Origin: Halomonas sp.
GTDB lineage: Bacteria > Pseudomonadota > Gammaproteobacteria > Pseudomonadales > Halomonadaceae
Assembly: GCF_030457605.1 (NCBI RefSeq)
Contig: NZ_JAKDUR010000001.1
Coordinates: 124,001 to 188,000, forward strand
DNA length: 64,000 nucleotides
Direction: 5' to 3'
The notes under the pieces were generated by a model. That model saw only the letters and a list, made by a program, of their open reading frames with translations, did no database searches and was not told the origin of the DNA. This document shows positions 8,845 through 18,931 of the stretch, one piece after another. How positions within the stretch are numbered: position 1 is the first letter of the stretch; each line of letters begins with the position of its first letter. Made by a program: the position numbers and the translations under genes.

Positions 8845-9821
8845 TGCGGGGCTCCTTCGCTGTTCCGGCCCAGGCGATTTCCCGCCGCCAGACGTGGCTG
8901 GCGGGCATTCAACAGTTCACGCACGGGCATGGCCTTGCCGCCGGGCAGCTGCGCGTGGGTAACATGCAGTACTTCGTCGCCGCGTGCGCCGCAGGCGATG
9001 CGCAGGCCGTCGTTATCCGGCGCGAGGAGCGTACCGTGTGGCTGTGCGTCGCTGAGGATTTCTCCGGCGCTGGCCATGAACAGCCGCAGGCGTTCTTCGC
9101 CCAGCGTACACCAGGCGACCGGCCAGGGGTTGAAGGCGCGCACTTTGGCGGAAAGTTCGGCAGCGGGGCGGGTAAAATCCAGCTCGGCTTCGGCCTTGGA
9201 GAGCTTGGCGGCGTAGGTGACGCCGCTGTCGGGCTGCGGGGTGGCGTGGGCGCGGCCTTCGGCTATCGCGTCAAGCGTTGCGGTGAGCGTGTCGGCGCCG
9301 AGCACGGCGAGTGCGTCGTGCAGCTCGCCGCCGGTGGTGGTGGCGGTGATCGGCACGCGCGCCTCGTTGAGAACATCGCCGGTATCGAGCCCGGCATCCA
9401 TCTGCATGATGGCCACGCCGGATTCGGCGTCCCGGGCTTCAATCGCACGCTGCAGCGGCGCAGCACCACGCCAGCGTGGCAAAAGCGAGGCGTGTACGTT
9501 GATGCAGCCCCGCCGCGGAATATCCAGTACTGCCTGGGACAGCAGCAGGCCATAAGCTACCACCACCAGCACATCGGCATTGAGTGAGGCAAGCGTCGCC
9601 TGGGCGTCGGCGTCTTTCAACGACACCGGCTGATAGACGTCAAGGGCGTGTTCGAGCGCCAGCGTTTTGACCGGGCCGGGCGTCAGCTTACGGCCGCGGC
9701 CGGCGGGGCGGTCGGGCTGGGTGTAAACCGCGACGACCTCATGATGACTTTGCAGCAGCGCCCGAAGGCTTTGTGCTGCAAAGTCCGGCGTACCGGCGAA
9801 AACAACGCGCAGTGATGGCAT
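8841..9821 (-). CDS. fmt: Methionyl-tRNA formyltransferase Fmt
   Basis: Transfers a formyl group from 10-formyl-THF to initiator Met-tRNA. The 326 residues show VVFAGTPDFAAQSL at the start, the catalytic region NVHASLLPRWRGAAPLQRAI (Asn and His of the active site) and the Asp segment IMQMDAGLDTGDVL, then a C-terminal OB-like tRNA-binding domain. The track start at 9839 is a TTG; I prefer the ATG at 9821, where MPSLRVVFAGTPDF aligns with the family start and a GAGGG lies upstream. Paired with def upstream and rsmB downstream. Confidence 0.95.
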   Translation of the reverse strand: MPSLRVVFAGTPDFAAQSLRALLQSHHEVVAVYTQPDRPAGRGRKLTPGPVKTLALEHALDVYQPVSLKDADAQATLASLNADVLVVVAYGLLLSQAVLDIPRRGCINVHASLLPRWRGAAPLQRAIEARDAESGVAIMQMDAGLDTGDVLNEARVPITATTTGGELHDALAVLGADTLTATLDAIAEGRAHATPQPDSGVTYAAKLSKAEAELDFTRPAAELSAKVRAFNPWPVAWCTLGEERLRLFMASAGEILSDAQPHGTLLAPDNDGLRIACGARGDEVLHVTHAQLPGGKAMPVRELLNARQPRLAAGNRLGRNSEGAPQ

Positions 9822-9934
9822 GAAAAACGCAACCCTCAAGCAAAAAGGTGGTGATCAGGATAGCCCAACGGCGAAAGGCCGGAAAATCCGCGTTGCTGCG
9901 GTATAATCCGGCCTTGAGAGCAGTATGCGGCGCG

Positions 9935-10447
9935 CTAGGCGCCCTGCATCTGTTTTTGCTGTTTTTGCATCTTCTTGCGCACCCGGTCGCGCTTGAGTGG
10001 CGAGAGGTAGTCCACAAACAGCACGCCTTCCAGGTGGTCAAGCTCGTGCTGGATGCAGTGTGCGAGCAGGTCATCGGCTTCAAGCTCGTAGGGCTTGCCG
10101 TCGCGGTCAAGCGCGTTGAGCCTGATGCGCAGATAGCGCGGCACTTCGGCGTAATATTCGGGGATGGACAGGCAGCCTTCCGAGAGCGGCTCCTTGTCAT
10201 CGCCGAGCGCTTCGTAGCTCGGGTTGATGAGCACCAGCGGCTCATTGCCCGACTCGCTGACGTCCATCACCACCACGCGACGGTGCACATCCACCTGGGT
10301 GGCTGCAAGGCCGATGCCGCGTGCGTCGTACATGGTTTCAATCATGTCGTCGACCAGCTGGCGGACGTCGTCGTCGACCGTTTCAACCGGTGCGGCCCTG
10401 GTCCGCAGCCGGTCATCGGGGAAGGTTAATATAGGTAGTTTGGCCAT
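9935..10447 (-). CDS. def: Peptide deformylase Def
   Basis: Metalloenzyme (Fe2+ or Zn2+) that removes the formyl group from nascent proteins. The 170 residues carry all three family motifs: [17 protein letters not shown] (Cys ligand) and QHELDHLEG (two His ligands and the catalytic Glu). The track ORF begins 24 codons earlier, but [15 protein letters not shown] at 10447 matches the family start. The C-terminus is very basic and Gln-rich ([17 protein letters not shown]), as usual for ribosome-associated PDF. First gene of the leftward def-fmt-rsmB-trkAH run. Confidence 0.96.
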   Translation of the reverse strand: MAKLPILTFPDDRLRTRAAPVETVDDDVRQLVDDMIETMYDARGIGLAATQVDVHRRVVVMDVSESGNEPLVLINPSYEALGDDKEPLSEGCLSIPEYYAEVPRYLRIRLNALDRDGKPYELEADDLLAHCIQHELDHLEGVLFVDYLSPLKRDRVRKKMQKQQKQMQGA

Positions 10448-10528
10448 AGCGTTATGTGTACCGTTATGCTGATTCCGTGAGACACCCAAGCCTTGTGAAA
10501 AACACTGGTAAAAAAACAACAGGTCGGC

Positions 10529-10557
10529 TTGTGCGCTTTGTTACCGCTCATTATATC
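10529..10557 (+). promoter_or_regulatory. Possible promoter of the LysM gene
   Basis: TTGTGC (10529-10534), 17 nt, TATATC (10552-10557), in the 205-nt divergent gap between def and the LysM gene. It leaves a leader of about 90 nt. Both hexamers are partial matches, so this is tentative. Confidence 0.3.
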
Positions 10558-10652
10558 ATGCTCGCCTGGGCATGCCGACAGCGGATGTCAGAGACGCGAC
10601 CAGGTGTCATCCGCCGTTTTACCGCACGATACATCACAGGGTGAGCAGGTAC

Positions 10653-11741
10653 ATGGCAGTACATCAACAGCGTAGCAGACAGGGTAGCAGGCTGATGGCG
10701 GCGGGAATGCTGGCTGCGCTTTTCTGCAGCCCGGTTTTCAGCCAGACAGCAGCGGCGGACAGCGTACGAATACGCGCTGATGCGCCCGCGCGCTATACGG
10801 TCCAGCCCGGCGATACTCTGTGGGATATTTCAGGCACCTTTTTACACTCGCCCTGGCGGTGGCCCAGCGTGTGGCGGAAAAATCCGCAGATCGATAACCC
10901 GCATCTGATCTATCCCGGCGACGTGCTGACCCTGCGCGACTGCGATGGCAATCCGTGCATCAGCCTTGAGCGCGGCCGCCACGTGGTGAAACTCTCGCCC
11001 GAGATGCGTACGCTTCCGCGCCGCGAAGTGGTGACGCCGCTGCCGATGAGCGTGCTGCAAGCGTTCTTGCGCGAGCATCGGGTGGTGGATGACGCGGCGT
11101 CGCCGGACGCGCTGGCCTATGTCATTGCCGGGGACAACAAGCGCCTGATCAGCGGCGCCGGGGATCAGGTGTTTGCGCGGGTGACGGACTCAGCGGATAT
11201 TGCCGCGCTGACGTCAGGCAAGCTGCTGGGCATTTTCCGTCCCGGCGAGCTTTACCATGATGCAGAAGGCAAGCCGCTGGGCTACGAGCTGATTGGTATC
11301 GGCGAGGCCGCGCTGATCAGCCGGACTGACGATGTGATCCGCTTGCGCGTACAAAAAGCCGCCCAGGAAGTGCGCAACAACGACATCCTGCTGCCGCTCG
11401 AGCCCCGTCTTCAGGCACAGGACATGAGACCACGCGTGCCGCAGCACGATATGGCCGGCCGCATTGTCGGCGTGCCCGGCGGCGTGCGTTTTATCGGCCG
11501 CCTGCAGGTAGTGGCAATTGACCTGGGCACCGAAGACGGCATTCAGCCCGGCCACGTGCTGCGTATTGAACAACAGGGCGAGCGGGTGGTGGACCCGCGC
11601 ACCGACGCGCTGGTCAAACTGCCCGATGAGACGGCCGGTACGCTGGTGGTATTCCGGCCTTACGATAAAATCAGCTACGCTATCGTCATGGAAGCCACCA
11701 ACACGCTGGTCGTGGGGGACGCAGTACGCCCGCCGCGCTAG
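10653..11741 (+). CDS. Periplasmic LysM protein, TsaP-like
   Basis: Exported peptidoglycan-binding protein of 362 residues. A signal peptide (about 1-35: basic MAVHQQRSRQ then LMAAGMLAALFCSPVFSQ) precedes a LysM domain at about 55-105 (YTVQPGDTLWDIS ... IYPGDVLTL). The rest is a larger periplasmic region resembling the FlgT_C-containing TsaP group. The orthologous position in Pseudomonas, between def and dprA, holds tsaP (PA0020), a type IV pilus secretin-associated protein. No secretin genes are in this window, so a pilus role is inference. I use the ATG at 10653 with GAGCAGGT upstream, not the longer track start. Confidence 0.75.
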   Translation: MAVHQQRSRQGSRLMAAGMLAALFCSPVFSQTAAADSVRIRADAPARYTVQPGDTLWDISGTFLHSPWRWPSVWRKNPQIDNPHLIYPGDVLTLRDCDGNPCISLERGRHVVKLSPEMRTLPRREVVTPLPMSVLQAFLREHRVVDDAASPDALAYVIAGDNKRLISGAGDQVFARVTDSADIAALTSGKLLGIFRPGELYHDAEGKPLGYELIGIGEAALISRTDDVIRLRVQKAAQEVRNNDILLPLEPRLQAQDMRPRVPQHDMAGRIVGVPGGVRFIGRLQVVAIDLGTEDGIQPGHVLRIEQQGERVVDPRTDALVKLPDETAGTLVVFRPYDKISYAIVMEATNTLVVGDAVRPPR

Positions 11742-11777
11742 CCCGCCGGTCATGATAGCCGCAGCAAGGAGGTAAAC

Positions 11778-12911
11778 GTGAACGCCAGGGAATGGTTGGC
11801 AGTCTTTGCACTGCCGGGGCTTGGCCCTCAGCGGCTGGCCAGAATTGTGGCGCAGGCGCCCGAATGGCCGGAAGGCTGGCTGGCGCTATTGCCCCGGCCG
11901 GCAGCGGCGGCGCTGCGGTTATGGCTTGAGCATCCGGCCAGAAGCCCGCTCACGCCCGCCATTGAGGCAAGCCTGGCCTGGGAGCAGGCAGCCCCCGAGC
12001 ATACGCTGTTACACCGCGACCATCCCGATTTTCCCGCGCTGCTGAGCGAGATACCCGACCCGCCGGCCGTGCTTTGGGCGCAGGGCGATCTGCACGCGCT
12101 TGGTCAGCCCGGGCTTGCCGTGGTGGGTAGCCGGCGCCCCACGGCGGAAGGCGCGGCCAACGCCCGAACGTTCGCACATGACCTTGCCCGGCGCGGTTTT
12201 TGTGTGACCAGTGGCATGGCGCTGGGCATTGATGCTGAAGCCCAGCGCGCCGCGCTGGATATTGGCGGGGCGAGTATTGCCGTGCTTGCCACCGGCATCG
12301 ACGTGATCTACCCCGCCCGCCATCGCGAGCTTTACCAGCGGCTGGGCAGCACGCCCGGCGGGTTGCTGCTGGCGGAACACCCGCTCGGGACTCGGGCGCA
12401 CCCGGCATTTTTCCCGCGTCGTAACCGTATCGTGACCGGACTTTCGCTGGGCACGCTGGTGGTGGAAGCCGCCGAAAAAAGCGGCTCGCTGGTAAGCGCC
12501 AGGCTGGCGCTTGAACAGGGCCGCGAGCTGTTTGCCCTGCCGACTTCGCTGCATAACGTGCAGGCGCGGGGCTCGTTACAGCTGCTGCGTACCGGTGCCA
12601 CGCTGGTATGCGAGAGCGACGATATCGTCGCCGAGCTGACCCAGTGGGCCGGTCATTACCCGTCTTGCCAGCCGCCGCTACAACGCGATGAAGCACCGCC
12701 CCACGCGTCGGCAGAGCCGCTGGACGCGCAAGCCGACGCGCCGCCGGACGAACTGCTGGCTGCGCTGGGCGCCACACCCACGCCGATCGACGCGCTGGTG
12801 CAGCAGGCCGGCCTGAGCGTGGGAGAATGCCAGCAGCGCCTGCTGATGCTTGAACTTGACGGGCGGGTCGCTCAGCAGCCCGGCGGCTGGATACGGCGGA
12901 TGGGCCTCTGA
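11778..12911 (+). CDS. dprA: DNA processing protein DprA (Smf)
   Basis: Loads RecA onto incoming single-stranded DNA during transformation. The 377 residues contain an N-terminal SAM-like region, a central Rossmann core (AVVGSRRPTAEGAANARTFA, ALGIDAEAQRAAL, FFPRRNRIVTGLS, VVEAAEKSGSLVSARLALEQGR) and a C-terminal winged-helix DML1-like domain (about 315-375). Starts with GTG preceded by the very strong AAGGAGGTAAAC. It follows the LysM gene by 36 nt and is probably in one transcript with tsaC. Whether this strain is competent cannot be judged here. Confidence 0.93.
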   Translation: MNAREWLAVFALPGLGPQRLARIVAQAPEWPEGWLALLPRPAAAALRLWLEHPARSPLTPAIEASLAWEQAAPEHTLLHRDHPDFPALLSEIPDPPAVLWAQGDLHALGQPGLAVVGSRRPTAEGAANARTFAHDLARRGFCVTSGMALGIDAEAQRAALDIGGASIAVLATGIDVIYPARHRELYQRLGSTPGGLLLAEHPLGTRAHPAFFPRRNRIVTGLSLGTLVVEAAEKSGSLVSARLALEQGRELFALPTSLHNVQARGSLQLLRTGATLVCESDDIVAELTQWAGHYPSCQPPLQRDEAPPHASAEPLDAQADAPPDELLAALGATPTPIDALVQQAGLSVGECQQRLLMLELDGRVAQQPGGWIRRMGL

Positions 12912-12980
12912 GGCGCCTGCCTGTGGCCCTGATGGCTGTGATACGATAATGCCGCCCGATTGACGCCGCGAGGAGGTCCC

Positions 12981-13577
12981 ATGCCGACGGCTGACCGTAA
13001 CCCTTTCCCCGATGAAAATACGACGCTTGAACACGCCGTACATGCCCTGCGCGGTGGGCAGGTGATTGCCTGCCCTACTGAAGCCGTGTGGGGGCTTAGC
13101 TGTGACCCGCATAATGAGACCGCCCTGACACAGCTGATGCGCATGAAGGCGCGCGATCCGGCCAAGGGCGTGATTGTGGTGGCTGCCAGCATTGTCCAGC
13201 TGGAATCGTGGCTGAAAGACCTGCCGTATGCGCTGTATGCGCCGCTGTTAACCAGCTGGCCAGGGCCGGTGACGTGGCTGGTGCCGGATAACGGCATGGC
13301 CCCGGCGCTGGTACGCGGAGACCACGCGTGCGTGGCGCTGCGCGTGACCGATCACCCCGGTATGCAAGCGCTGTGCAAGACCTTTGGCGGCCCGCTGGTG
13401 TCGACCTCGGCCAATCGGGCCGGCGAGCCGCCGGCGATGAGCGCGGCCGAGGTACGAGCGGCTTTTGACACGGCGTCGGGCGATGAACTGGGCGCGGTGC
13501 TGGCCGGCGAGCTCGGGGGGCATACACGTCCCAGCCAGATCCGCGATCTGGCCAGCGGCCGCGTGCTGCGCGCCTGA
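12981..13577 (+). CDS. tsaC: Threonylcarbamoyl-AMP synthase TsaC
   Basis: Makes threonylcarbamoyl-AMP from Thr, bicarbonate and ATP for t6A37 in tRNA. The 198 residues are the short YrdC/TsaC form without the Sua5 C-terminal domain. The conserved basic-pocket sequence is readable: ACPTEAVWGLSCDPHN, LMRMKARDPAKGVIVVAAS, and PLVSTSANRAGEPP. The track starts at a TTG (12960), but the ATG at 12981 has AGGAGGT at ideal spacing. Position between dprA and hemF matches Pseudomonas. Confidence 0.94.
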   Translation: MPTADRNPFPDENTTLEHAVHALRGGQVIACPTEAVWGLSCDPHNETALTQLMRMKARDPAKGVIVVAASIVQLESWLKDLPYALYAPLLTSWPGPVTWLVPDNGMAPALVRGDHACVALRVTDHPGMQALCKTFGGPLVSTSANRAGEPPAMSAAEVRAAFDTASGDELGAVLAGELGGHTRPSQIRDLASGRVLRA

Positions 13578-13612
13578 TATGCCGGCTTTCCTTCGTTGTA
13601 TTCTGTTTTTAG

Positions 13613-14566
<954 letters not shown>

Positions 14567-14570
14567 CCCA

Positions 14571-15395
14571 ATGGCAGACCGCTATGCGGTGTTCGGTAAC
14601 CCCGTGGCGCACTCGAAGTCGCCGCTGATTCACTCGGCCTTTGCCGAACAAACCGGCCAGACGCTGGAATACACCGCCGTTGAAGCGCCGCAGGATGACT
14701 TCGCCGGCGCCTGGCTGCGCTTTGTGCAAGAGGGCGGGCGCGGGGCCAACGTCACCGTGCCGTTCAAGGGCGACGCGTATGCGCTGAGCGCGACCCTGAG
14801 CCATCGCGCACGGCGCGCCCAGGCGGTGAACACCCTGATTGTGGGCGGCAACGGGCGCACCTATGGCGATAATACCGACGGCGTCGGGCTGGCGCGGGAT
14901 CTGGCGTATCACGGGGTAGCGCTAAAGGGCAGGCGGGTGTTGATCGTCGGCGCCGGCGGCGCGGTACGTGGCGTGTTGGCACCGCTGCTGGAAGAAGAGC
15001 CGGACGAGCTGGTCATCGCCAACCGCACTGCGGAAAAAGCCGTCGCGCTGGCGGAAGCTTTCAGCGACGCCGGACGCGTGACCGGCGGTGGCCTTGAGGC
15101 GATCAGTGGCGCCTTTGACCTGGTGATCAACGGCTCCAGCGCTAGCCTGGCCGGTGATTTACCGCCGCTGCCGGACACGCTTTTTGCCCCCGGTGCCACC
15201 GCCTACGACATGATGTACGGCGCCGAACCCACGGTGTTTTTGCGCTGGGCAAAGGCGCAGGGCGCAACCCCCACCGACGGGCTGGGCATGCTGGTTGAGC
15301 AGGCGGCGGAGTCGTTCTTCCTGTGGCGCAGCGTGCGCCCGGATACCGCCGCCGTGCGCGCCAGGTTGCGCGACGCTTTGGGAAAAGCCGAATAA
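14571..15395 (+). CDS. aroE: Shikimate dehydrogenase AroE
   Basis: NADP-dependent reduction of 3-dehydroshikimate to shikimate in aromatic amino-acid synthesis. The 274 residues carry the substrate-site serines in [15 protein letters not shown], the catalytic Lys in [13 protein letters not shown], the catalytic Asp in [11 protein letters not shown], and the nucleotide-binding [14 protein letters not shown] with NRTAEKA (the Arg favours NADP). The track start is 17 codons upstream inside hemF; the ATG at 14571 with CAGGAGTAACCCA is the true start. Confidence 0.96.
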   Translation: MADRYAVFGNPVAHSKSPLIHSAFAEQTGQTLEYTAVEAPQDDFAGAWLRFVQEGGRGANVTVPFKGDAYALSATLSHRARRAQAVNTLIVGGNGRTYGDNTDGVGLARDLAYHGVALKGRRVLIVGAGGAVRGVLAPLLEEEPDELVIANRTAEKAVALAEAFSDAGRVTGGGLEAISGAFDLVINGSSASLAGDLPPLPDTLFAPGATAYDMMYGAEPTVFLRWAKAQGATPTDGLGMLVEQAAESFFLWRSVRPDTAAVRARLRDALGKAE

Positions 15396-15402
15396 CAGCC
15401 CT

Positions 15403-15666
15403 TCAGGCCGACTTGCGCCGCTGGGCGAGCCCTGTCATGCACAGCAACAGGCCGACCACTGAGGTCATCATGCCGCCGTTGACGATAAACGGGGCGCGTT
15501 CAAGAAACGGCGCAAAATCCTGGGCCGAGTCCCGGCACACGCTGGCGACATAGTCCCAGTGGCCGCCGTCAAGTTGGCAGGCACGCACGTCGCTCAGTTC
15601 CCAGAAATACAAGCCGAGCAGCAGCAGGGGCGGCAGGATCAGTAGCAGTAAACCTAAACGTATCAT
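15403..15666 (-). CDS. Small two-helix membrane protein of unknown function
   Basis: An 87-residue protein that I do not recognise. It has an N-terminal membrane helix (IRLGLLLLILPPLLLLGLYFW), a middle region of about 35 residues with two cysteines (ACQLDGGHWDYVASVC), and a second helix (FIVNGGMMTSVVGLLLCMTGL) ending in a basic tail, QRRKSA. That pattern predicts both termini on the cytosolic side and the Cys-bearing loop in the periplasm, where a disulfide could form. It converges on aroE with only 7 nt between and is followed upstream by the M48 gene on the same strand, 25 nt away. Coding is supported by the hydrophobicity pattern and tight packing. Confidence 0.6.
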   Translation of the reverse strand: MIRLGLLLLILPPLLLLGLYFWELSDVRACQLDGGHWDYVASVCRDSAQDFAPFLERAPFIVNGGMMTSVVGLLLCMTGLAQRRKSA

Positions 15667-15691
15667 GATGTTCTCTGGTTGGTCTCAGAGC

Positions 15692-16504
15692 CTAGGGGCG
15701 CTGGCAATTGGGGGCTTTTCCGGCCTGGCGGGCGCTTTCGTACTCTTCAAGCGACGACTGCATGTTGGCTTCAAGTCCGCTGATGCGCTGGCCCTGGCTC
15801 GGGTGTGTGGACATCCACTCGGGCGGTGCGCCGCCGCCGGCACGCTGCATGTTCTGCCATAGCGTGACGCTTTCGCGCGGGTCAAAGCCGGCCTGTGCCA
15901 TCAGCCGCAGCCCGATCACATCGGCCTCGCTTTCGTGGCGCCGGGAGAAGGGCAGCAGGATACCGTATTGCGCGCCCATGCCCAAAAGCCCCATCAGCTG
16001 TTCGCCGCCGGCACCTTCGATACCGGCGGAGCTTGAAAGTACCGACAGGCCCAGCTGGGTGGCGCTTTCAGTGGAGGCGCGTTCGTTGGCATGTTTAGCC
16101 AGCACGTGGCCCACTTCGTGACCGAGTACCGTTGCCAGCTGTGCCTGGTTGTCGGCCACGTCGAGCATGCCGCTGTTCACGCCCATGTAGCCGCCGGGCA
16201 GGGCAAAGGCGTTGGGCTCGTCGGCCTTGAAGACTTCCACTTCCCAGTTTTGCCGGCGCTGCTCGGCAGGCAGTTCGGCCACAATCGCCTGGGCCACGCA
16301 CTGCACGTAGCGCTGGCTGGCCGTGTCGGCAGCGGGCAGCTTCTGCTGGTACTGGTCAAAGGCCTGGGCGCCCATCTGGTCGAGCTGGTCGTTTGACATC
16401 AGCAGCAGCTGGGAGCGCCCCGTAGGCGAGGTGGTGCAGGCGGCAAGCGCTGTCAGCATCGTGGTACAAAGGGCGGTGACGGCGAGGGGACGAAACCAGC
16501 GCAT
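15692..16504 (-). CDS. M48-family zinc metalloprotease lipoprotein
   Basis: Periplasm-facing outer-membrane lipoprotein protease of 270 residues, similar in kind to E. coli LoiP/YcaL or BepA's protease domain. The signal peptide ends in the lipobox LAAC (Cys about residue 22, followed by TTSPTGRSQ). The zinc site HEVGH lies near residue 130 in ATVLGHEVGHVLAKHANER, and the third-ligand region is SRRHESEADVIGLRLM. No TPR domain follows, so it is not full-length BepA. The track's longer start is ignored; MRWFRPLAV at 16504 gives a normal signal peptide. Substrate unknown. Confidence 0.85.
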   Translation of the reverse strand: MRWFRPLAVTALCTTMLTALAACTTSPTGRSQLLLMSNDQLDQMGAQAFDQYQQKLPAADTASQRYVQCVAQAIVAELPAEQRRQNWEVEVFKADEPNAFALPGGYMGVNSGMLDVADNQAQLATVLGHEVGHVLAKHANERASTESATQLGLSVLSSSAGIEGAGGEQLMGLLGMGAQYGILLPFSRRHESEADVIGLRLMAQAGFDPRESVTLWQNMQRAGGGAPPEWMSTHPSQGQRISGLEANMQSSLEEYESARQAGKAPNCQRP

Positions 16505-16625
16505 AAACGTTTCCTTATCCGGTTGGTGAGCAATCAGTCGCTGAACGCGAGCAGGTGACAGCCAGGCTCGCAGGATAACAAGCAACAAGCGTAACGCCAG
16601 CATAATCTACAACGGAGGAAATTCG

Positions 16626-17498
16626 ATGGATACCGAGCTGACGCGCCGATTGACGCAGCTTCTGGACCGTGTGGAGCACTGGCTGCCGCCGGCGCCCGAG
16701 CAGGTTGACTGGGATACCCACGTGGCGGCCCTGTGGCAGCGCCACCCGCTGGGCGGGCGGCTGGTGCCGGTACCGGTGCGCGACGGCGTCATGCTGGATG
16801 ACCTGCTGGGTATTGAGCGCCAGAAACTCGCGCTGGTGGATAATACCCGGGCTTTTTTGCAGGGGCTGCCGGCCAATCATGCGCTGGTATGGGGTGCCCG
16901 GGGCAGTGGCAAGTCGTCGCTTATGCGCGCGTTGCTCAACTCGTTGGCCGCCGACGGGCTGCGCATGATTCAGATCGATCGCCACGACCTGAGCCGTCTG
17001 CCCTCGCTGGTTGAAGAGTTGCGTCACGTGCCTCACCGCTTTGTGGTGTATTGCGACGACCTGTCGTTTGAAGGCCACGACGATGCCTACAAGGCGCTGA
17101 AAAGCGTGCTTGACGGGGCGTTGACCGGCCCGCCGAAAAACGTACTGCTCTACGCTACCTCGAACCGCCGTCACCTGTTGCCCGAATCCATGGACGACAA
17201 CCAGGGATCACGGCTGGTGGGCGACGAACTGCATCACGGCGATGCCGTGGAAGAAAAAATCTCGCTATCGGATCGTTTTGGCCTGTGGCTGGGCTTTCAT
17301 CCGTTCAATCAGGACGTGTACCTGCAGGCCTGCGGCCATTGGGTCGCGCAGCTGGGCACGGCGGAAGACTGGGACGCCTCGGCGCGTGCCGAAGCGGTGC
17401 GCTACGCCACGCTGCGCGGCGGGCGCAGCGGACGTGTGGCGTATCAGTTCGCCAGCCAGTGGATCGGCGCCAAGCGCCTGCATGCCGCTGACGCCTGA
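16626..17498 (+). CDS. DUF815-family AAA+ ATPase
   Basis: A 290-residue P-loop ATPase of the DUF815 (PF05673) family. Walker A reads WGARGSGKSSLMRALLN at about 97-113, the Walker B-like strand is FVVYCDDLSFE at about 140-150, and a sensor-1-type Asn occurs in LLYATSNRRHLLP. The N-terminal 90 residues are a helical region preceding the core. The family has no settled function in bacteria. It lies alone between the divergent M48 gene and the convergent der gene. ATG at 16626 with GGAGGAAATTCG upstream. Confidence 0.85.
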   Translation: MDTELTRRLTQLLDRVEHWLPPAPEQVDWDTHVAALWQRHPLGGRLVPVPVRDGVMLDDLLGIERQKLALVDNTRAFLQGLPANHALVWGARGSGKSSLMRALLNSLAADGLRMIQIDRHDLSRLPSLVEELRHVPHRFVVYCDDLSFEGHDDAYKALKSVLDGALTGPPKNVLLYATSNRRHLLPESMDDNQGSRLVGDELHHGDAVEEKISLSDRFGLWLGFHPFNQDVYLQACGHWVAQLGTAEDWDASARAEAVRYATLRGGRSGRVAYQFASQWIGAKRLHAADA

Positions 17499-17519
17499 GA
17501 CGCCAGCGGTAGCCTGGAT

Positions 17520-17544
17520 GCAGGGCGCTAGCGGCGCGCCCTGC
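17520..17544. terminator. Perfect 9-bp inverted repeat between convergent DUF815 and der genes
   Basis: GCAGGGCGC (17520-17528) and GCGCCCTGC (17536-17544) with a 7-nt loop, spanning the der stop codon. There is no U tract on either side, so it is at best an atypical bidirectional terminator or a 3'-end-protecting hairpin. Confidence 0.35.
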
Positions 17545-18931
17545 GCGCCTCCCTGGTGCGGTTGAGCTCGCGTTTTTTGGCCTTGGCCTTGTCGCTGGCG
17601 CCGGCCATGTTGTCGTAGGGATTGTGTCCCGAACGAAACTCGAAGCGCATGGGCGTGCCGCGTACCTTCAGCACCTTGCGAAAGGTATTGGTGAGATAGC
17701 GGCGGTACGCCTCGGGCAGTGAGCCGGTCTGGTTGCCGTGCACCACGATAACGGGCGGGTTGCTGCCGCCCTGGTGCGCCATGCGCAGTTTGATGCGTCG
17801 CCCGTGAACCATCGGCGGCGCATGCTGGCTGACGGCATCCTGCAAGAGCGTGGTCAGCCGGTTGGTTGACCAGTGGGCGGTGGCCGCCTCGAAGGCACGG
17901 TTGATGGACGGATACAGGTCGCCCACCGCGGTGCCGTGCAGCGCCGAGATGAAATGCATTTCGGCGTAGTCGGCAAAGCCCAGCCGGCGCTTGATCTCGG
18001 CGCGCATTTTATCCTTGGCTTCGCTTTCCAGCCCGTCCCACTTGTTGACCGCGAGCACCAGCGCGCGGCCGGTGGTGAGCACGTAGTCGAGCAGATGCAG
18101 ATCCTGTTCCACAAGGCCGGTGCGGGCGTCGAGTACCATCACCGCCACGTGGCATTCCTTGATAGCTTCGAGTGCCTTGATGATCGAAAACTTCTCGGTC
18201 ACTTCACGCACGTTCTTGCGCCGGCGCACACCGGCGGTATCCACCAAAACGTAGGGCTTGCCGCGCCGTTCGAAGGGGATTTCGATCGAGTCCCGGGTGG
18301 TGCCGGCTTCGTCATAGACCACGACGCGGTCTTCGCCCAGAAGGCGATTGACCAGCGTTGACTTGCCCACGTTGGGCCGCCCGATCACGCCGATACGCAC
18401 GCCCTTGGTGCCGGTGTCGGCGGGGATCGACTCGTCGCGTTCGGGAAACGGCTCAAGCACCAGGTCAACCAGTGCCGAGACGTTGCGCCCGTGAGCGGCG
18501 GCAATGGCATGCGGATCGCCAAGCCCCAGCGTCCAGAAGTCGGCCATGGCCGAGTGTTCTTCCAGCCCGTCGGTCTTGTTGACCACCAGCCAGGTTTTTT
18601 TCTGATTGACCCGCAGATGATTGGCAATGGCTTCATCGGCGACGTTGAGGCCGGCACGGCCGTCCACCATGAACAGAACGATATCGGCCTCGTCGATGGC
18701 GGCAAGGGACTGCTCGGCCATGGCCGCGTCGATGCCTTGCTCGTCCCCGCTGATGCCCCCGGTATCGATCACCGTATAGGCTTTGCCACCGAGCATGCCG
18801 TTACCGTACTTGCGGTCACGGGTGAGGCCGGGAAAATCGGCCACCAGTGCGTCCCGTGAACGCGTCAGGTGGTTGAACAGAGTGGATTTGCCCACGTTGG
18901 GGCGGCCTACCAGGGCGATAACCGGTGTCAT
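17528..18931 (-). CDS. der: Ribosome assembly GTPase Der (EngA)
   Basis: Essential tandem-GTPase needed for 50S subunit maturation. The 467 residues contain two G domains, each with a P loop: [14 protein letters not shown] at about 8-21 and [14 protein letters not shown] near 185-198. Both NKxD motifs are present ([18 protein letters not shown]), as is a C-terminal KH-like domain from about 360 ending in a basic tail. Its ATG overlaps the bamB stop (ATGA), so the two are coupled; the bamB-der order is conserved in gammaproteobacteria. Confidence 0.97.
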   Translation of the reverse strand: MTPVIALVGRPNVGKSTLFNHLTRSRDALVADFPGLTRDRKYGNGMLGGKAYTVIDTGGISGDEQGIDAAMAEQSLAAIDEADIVLFMVDGRAGLNVADEAIANHLRVNQKKTWLVVNKTDGLEEHSAMADFWTLGLGDPHAIAAAHGRNVSALVDLVLEPFPERDESIPADTGTKGVRIGVIGRPNVGKSTLVNRLLGEDRVVVYDEAGTTRDSIEIPFERRGKPYVLVDTAGVRRRKNVREVTEKFSIIKALEAIKECHVAVMVLDARTGLVEQDLHLLDYVLTTGRALVLAVNKWDGLESEAKDKMRAEIKRRLGFADYAEMHFISALHGTAVGDLYPSINRAFEAATAHWSTNRLTTLLQDAVSQHAPPMVHGRRIKLRMAHQGGSNPPVIVVHGNQTGSLPEAYRRYLTNTFRKVLKVRGTPMRFEFRSGHNPYDNMAGASDKAKAKKRELNRTREARRARR

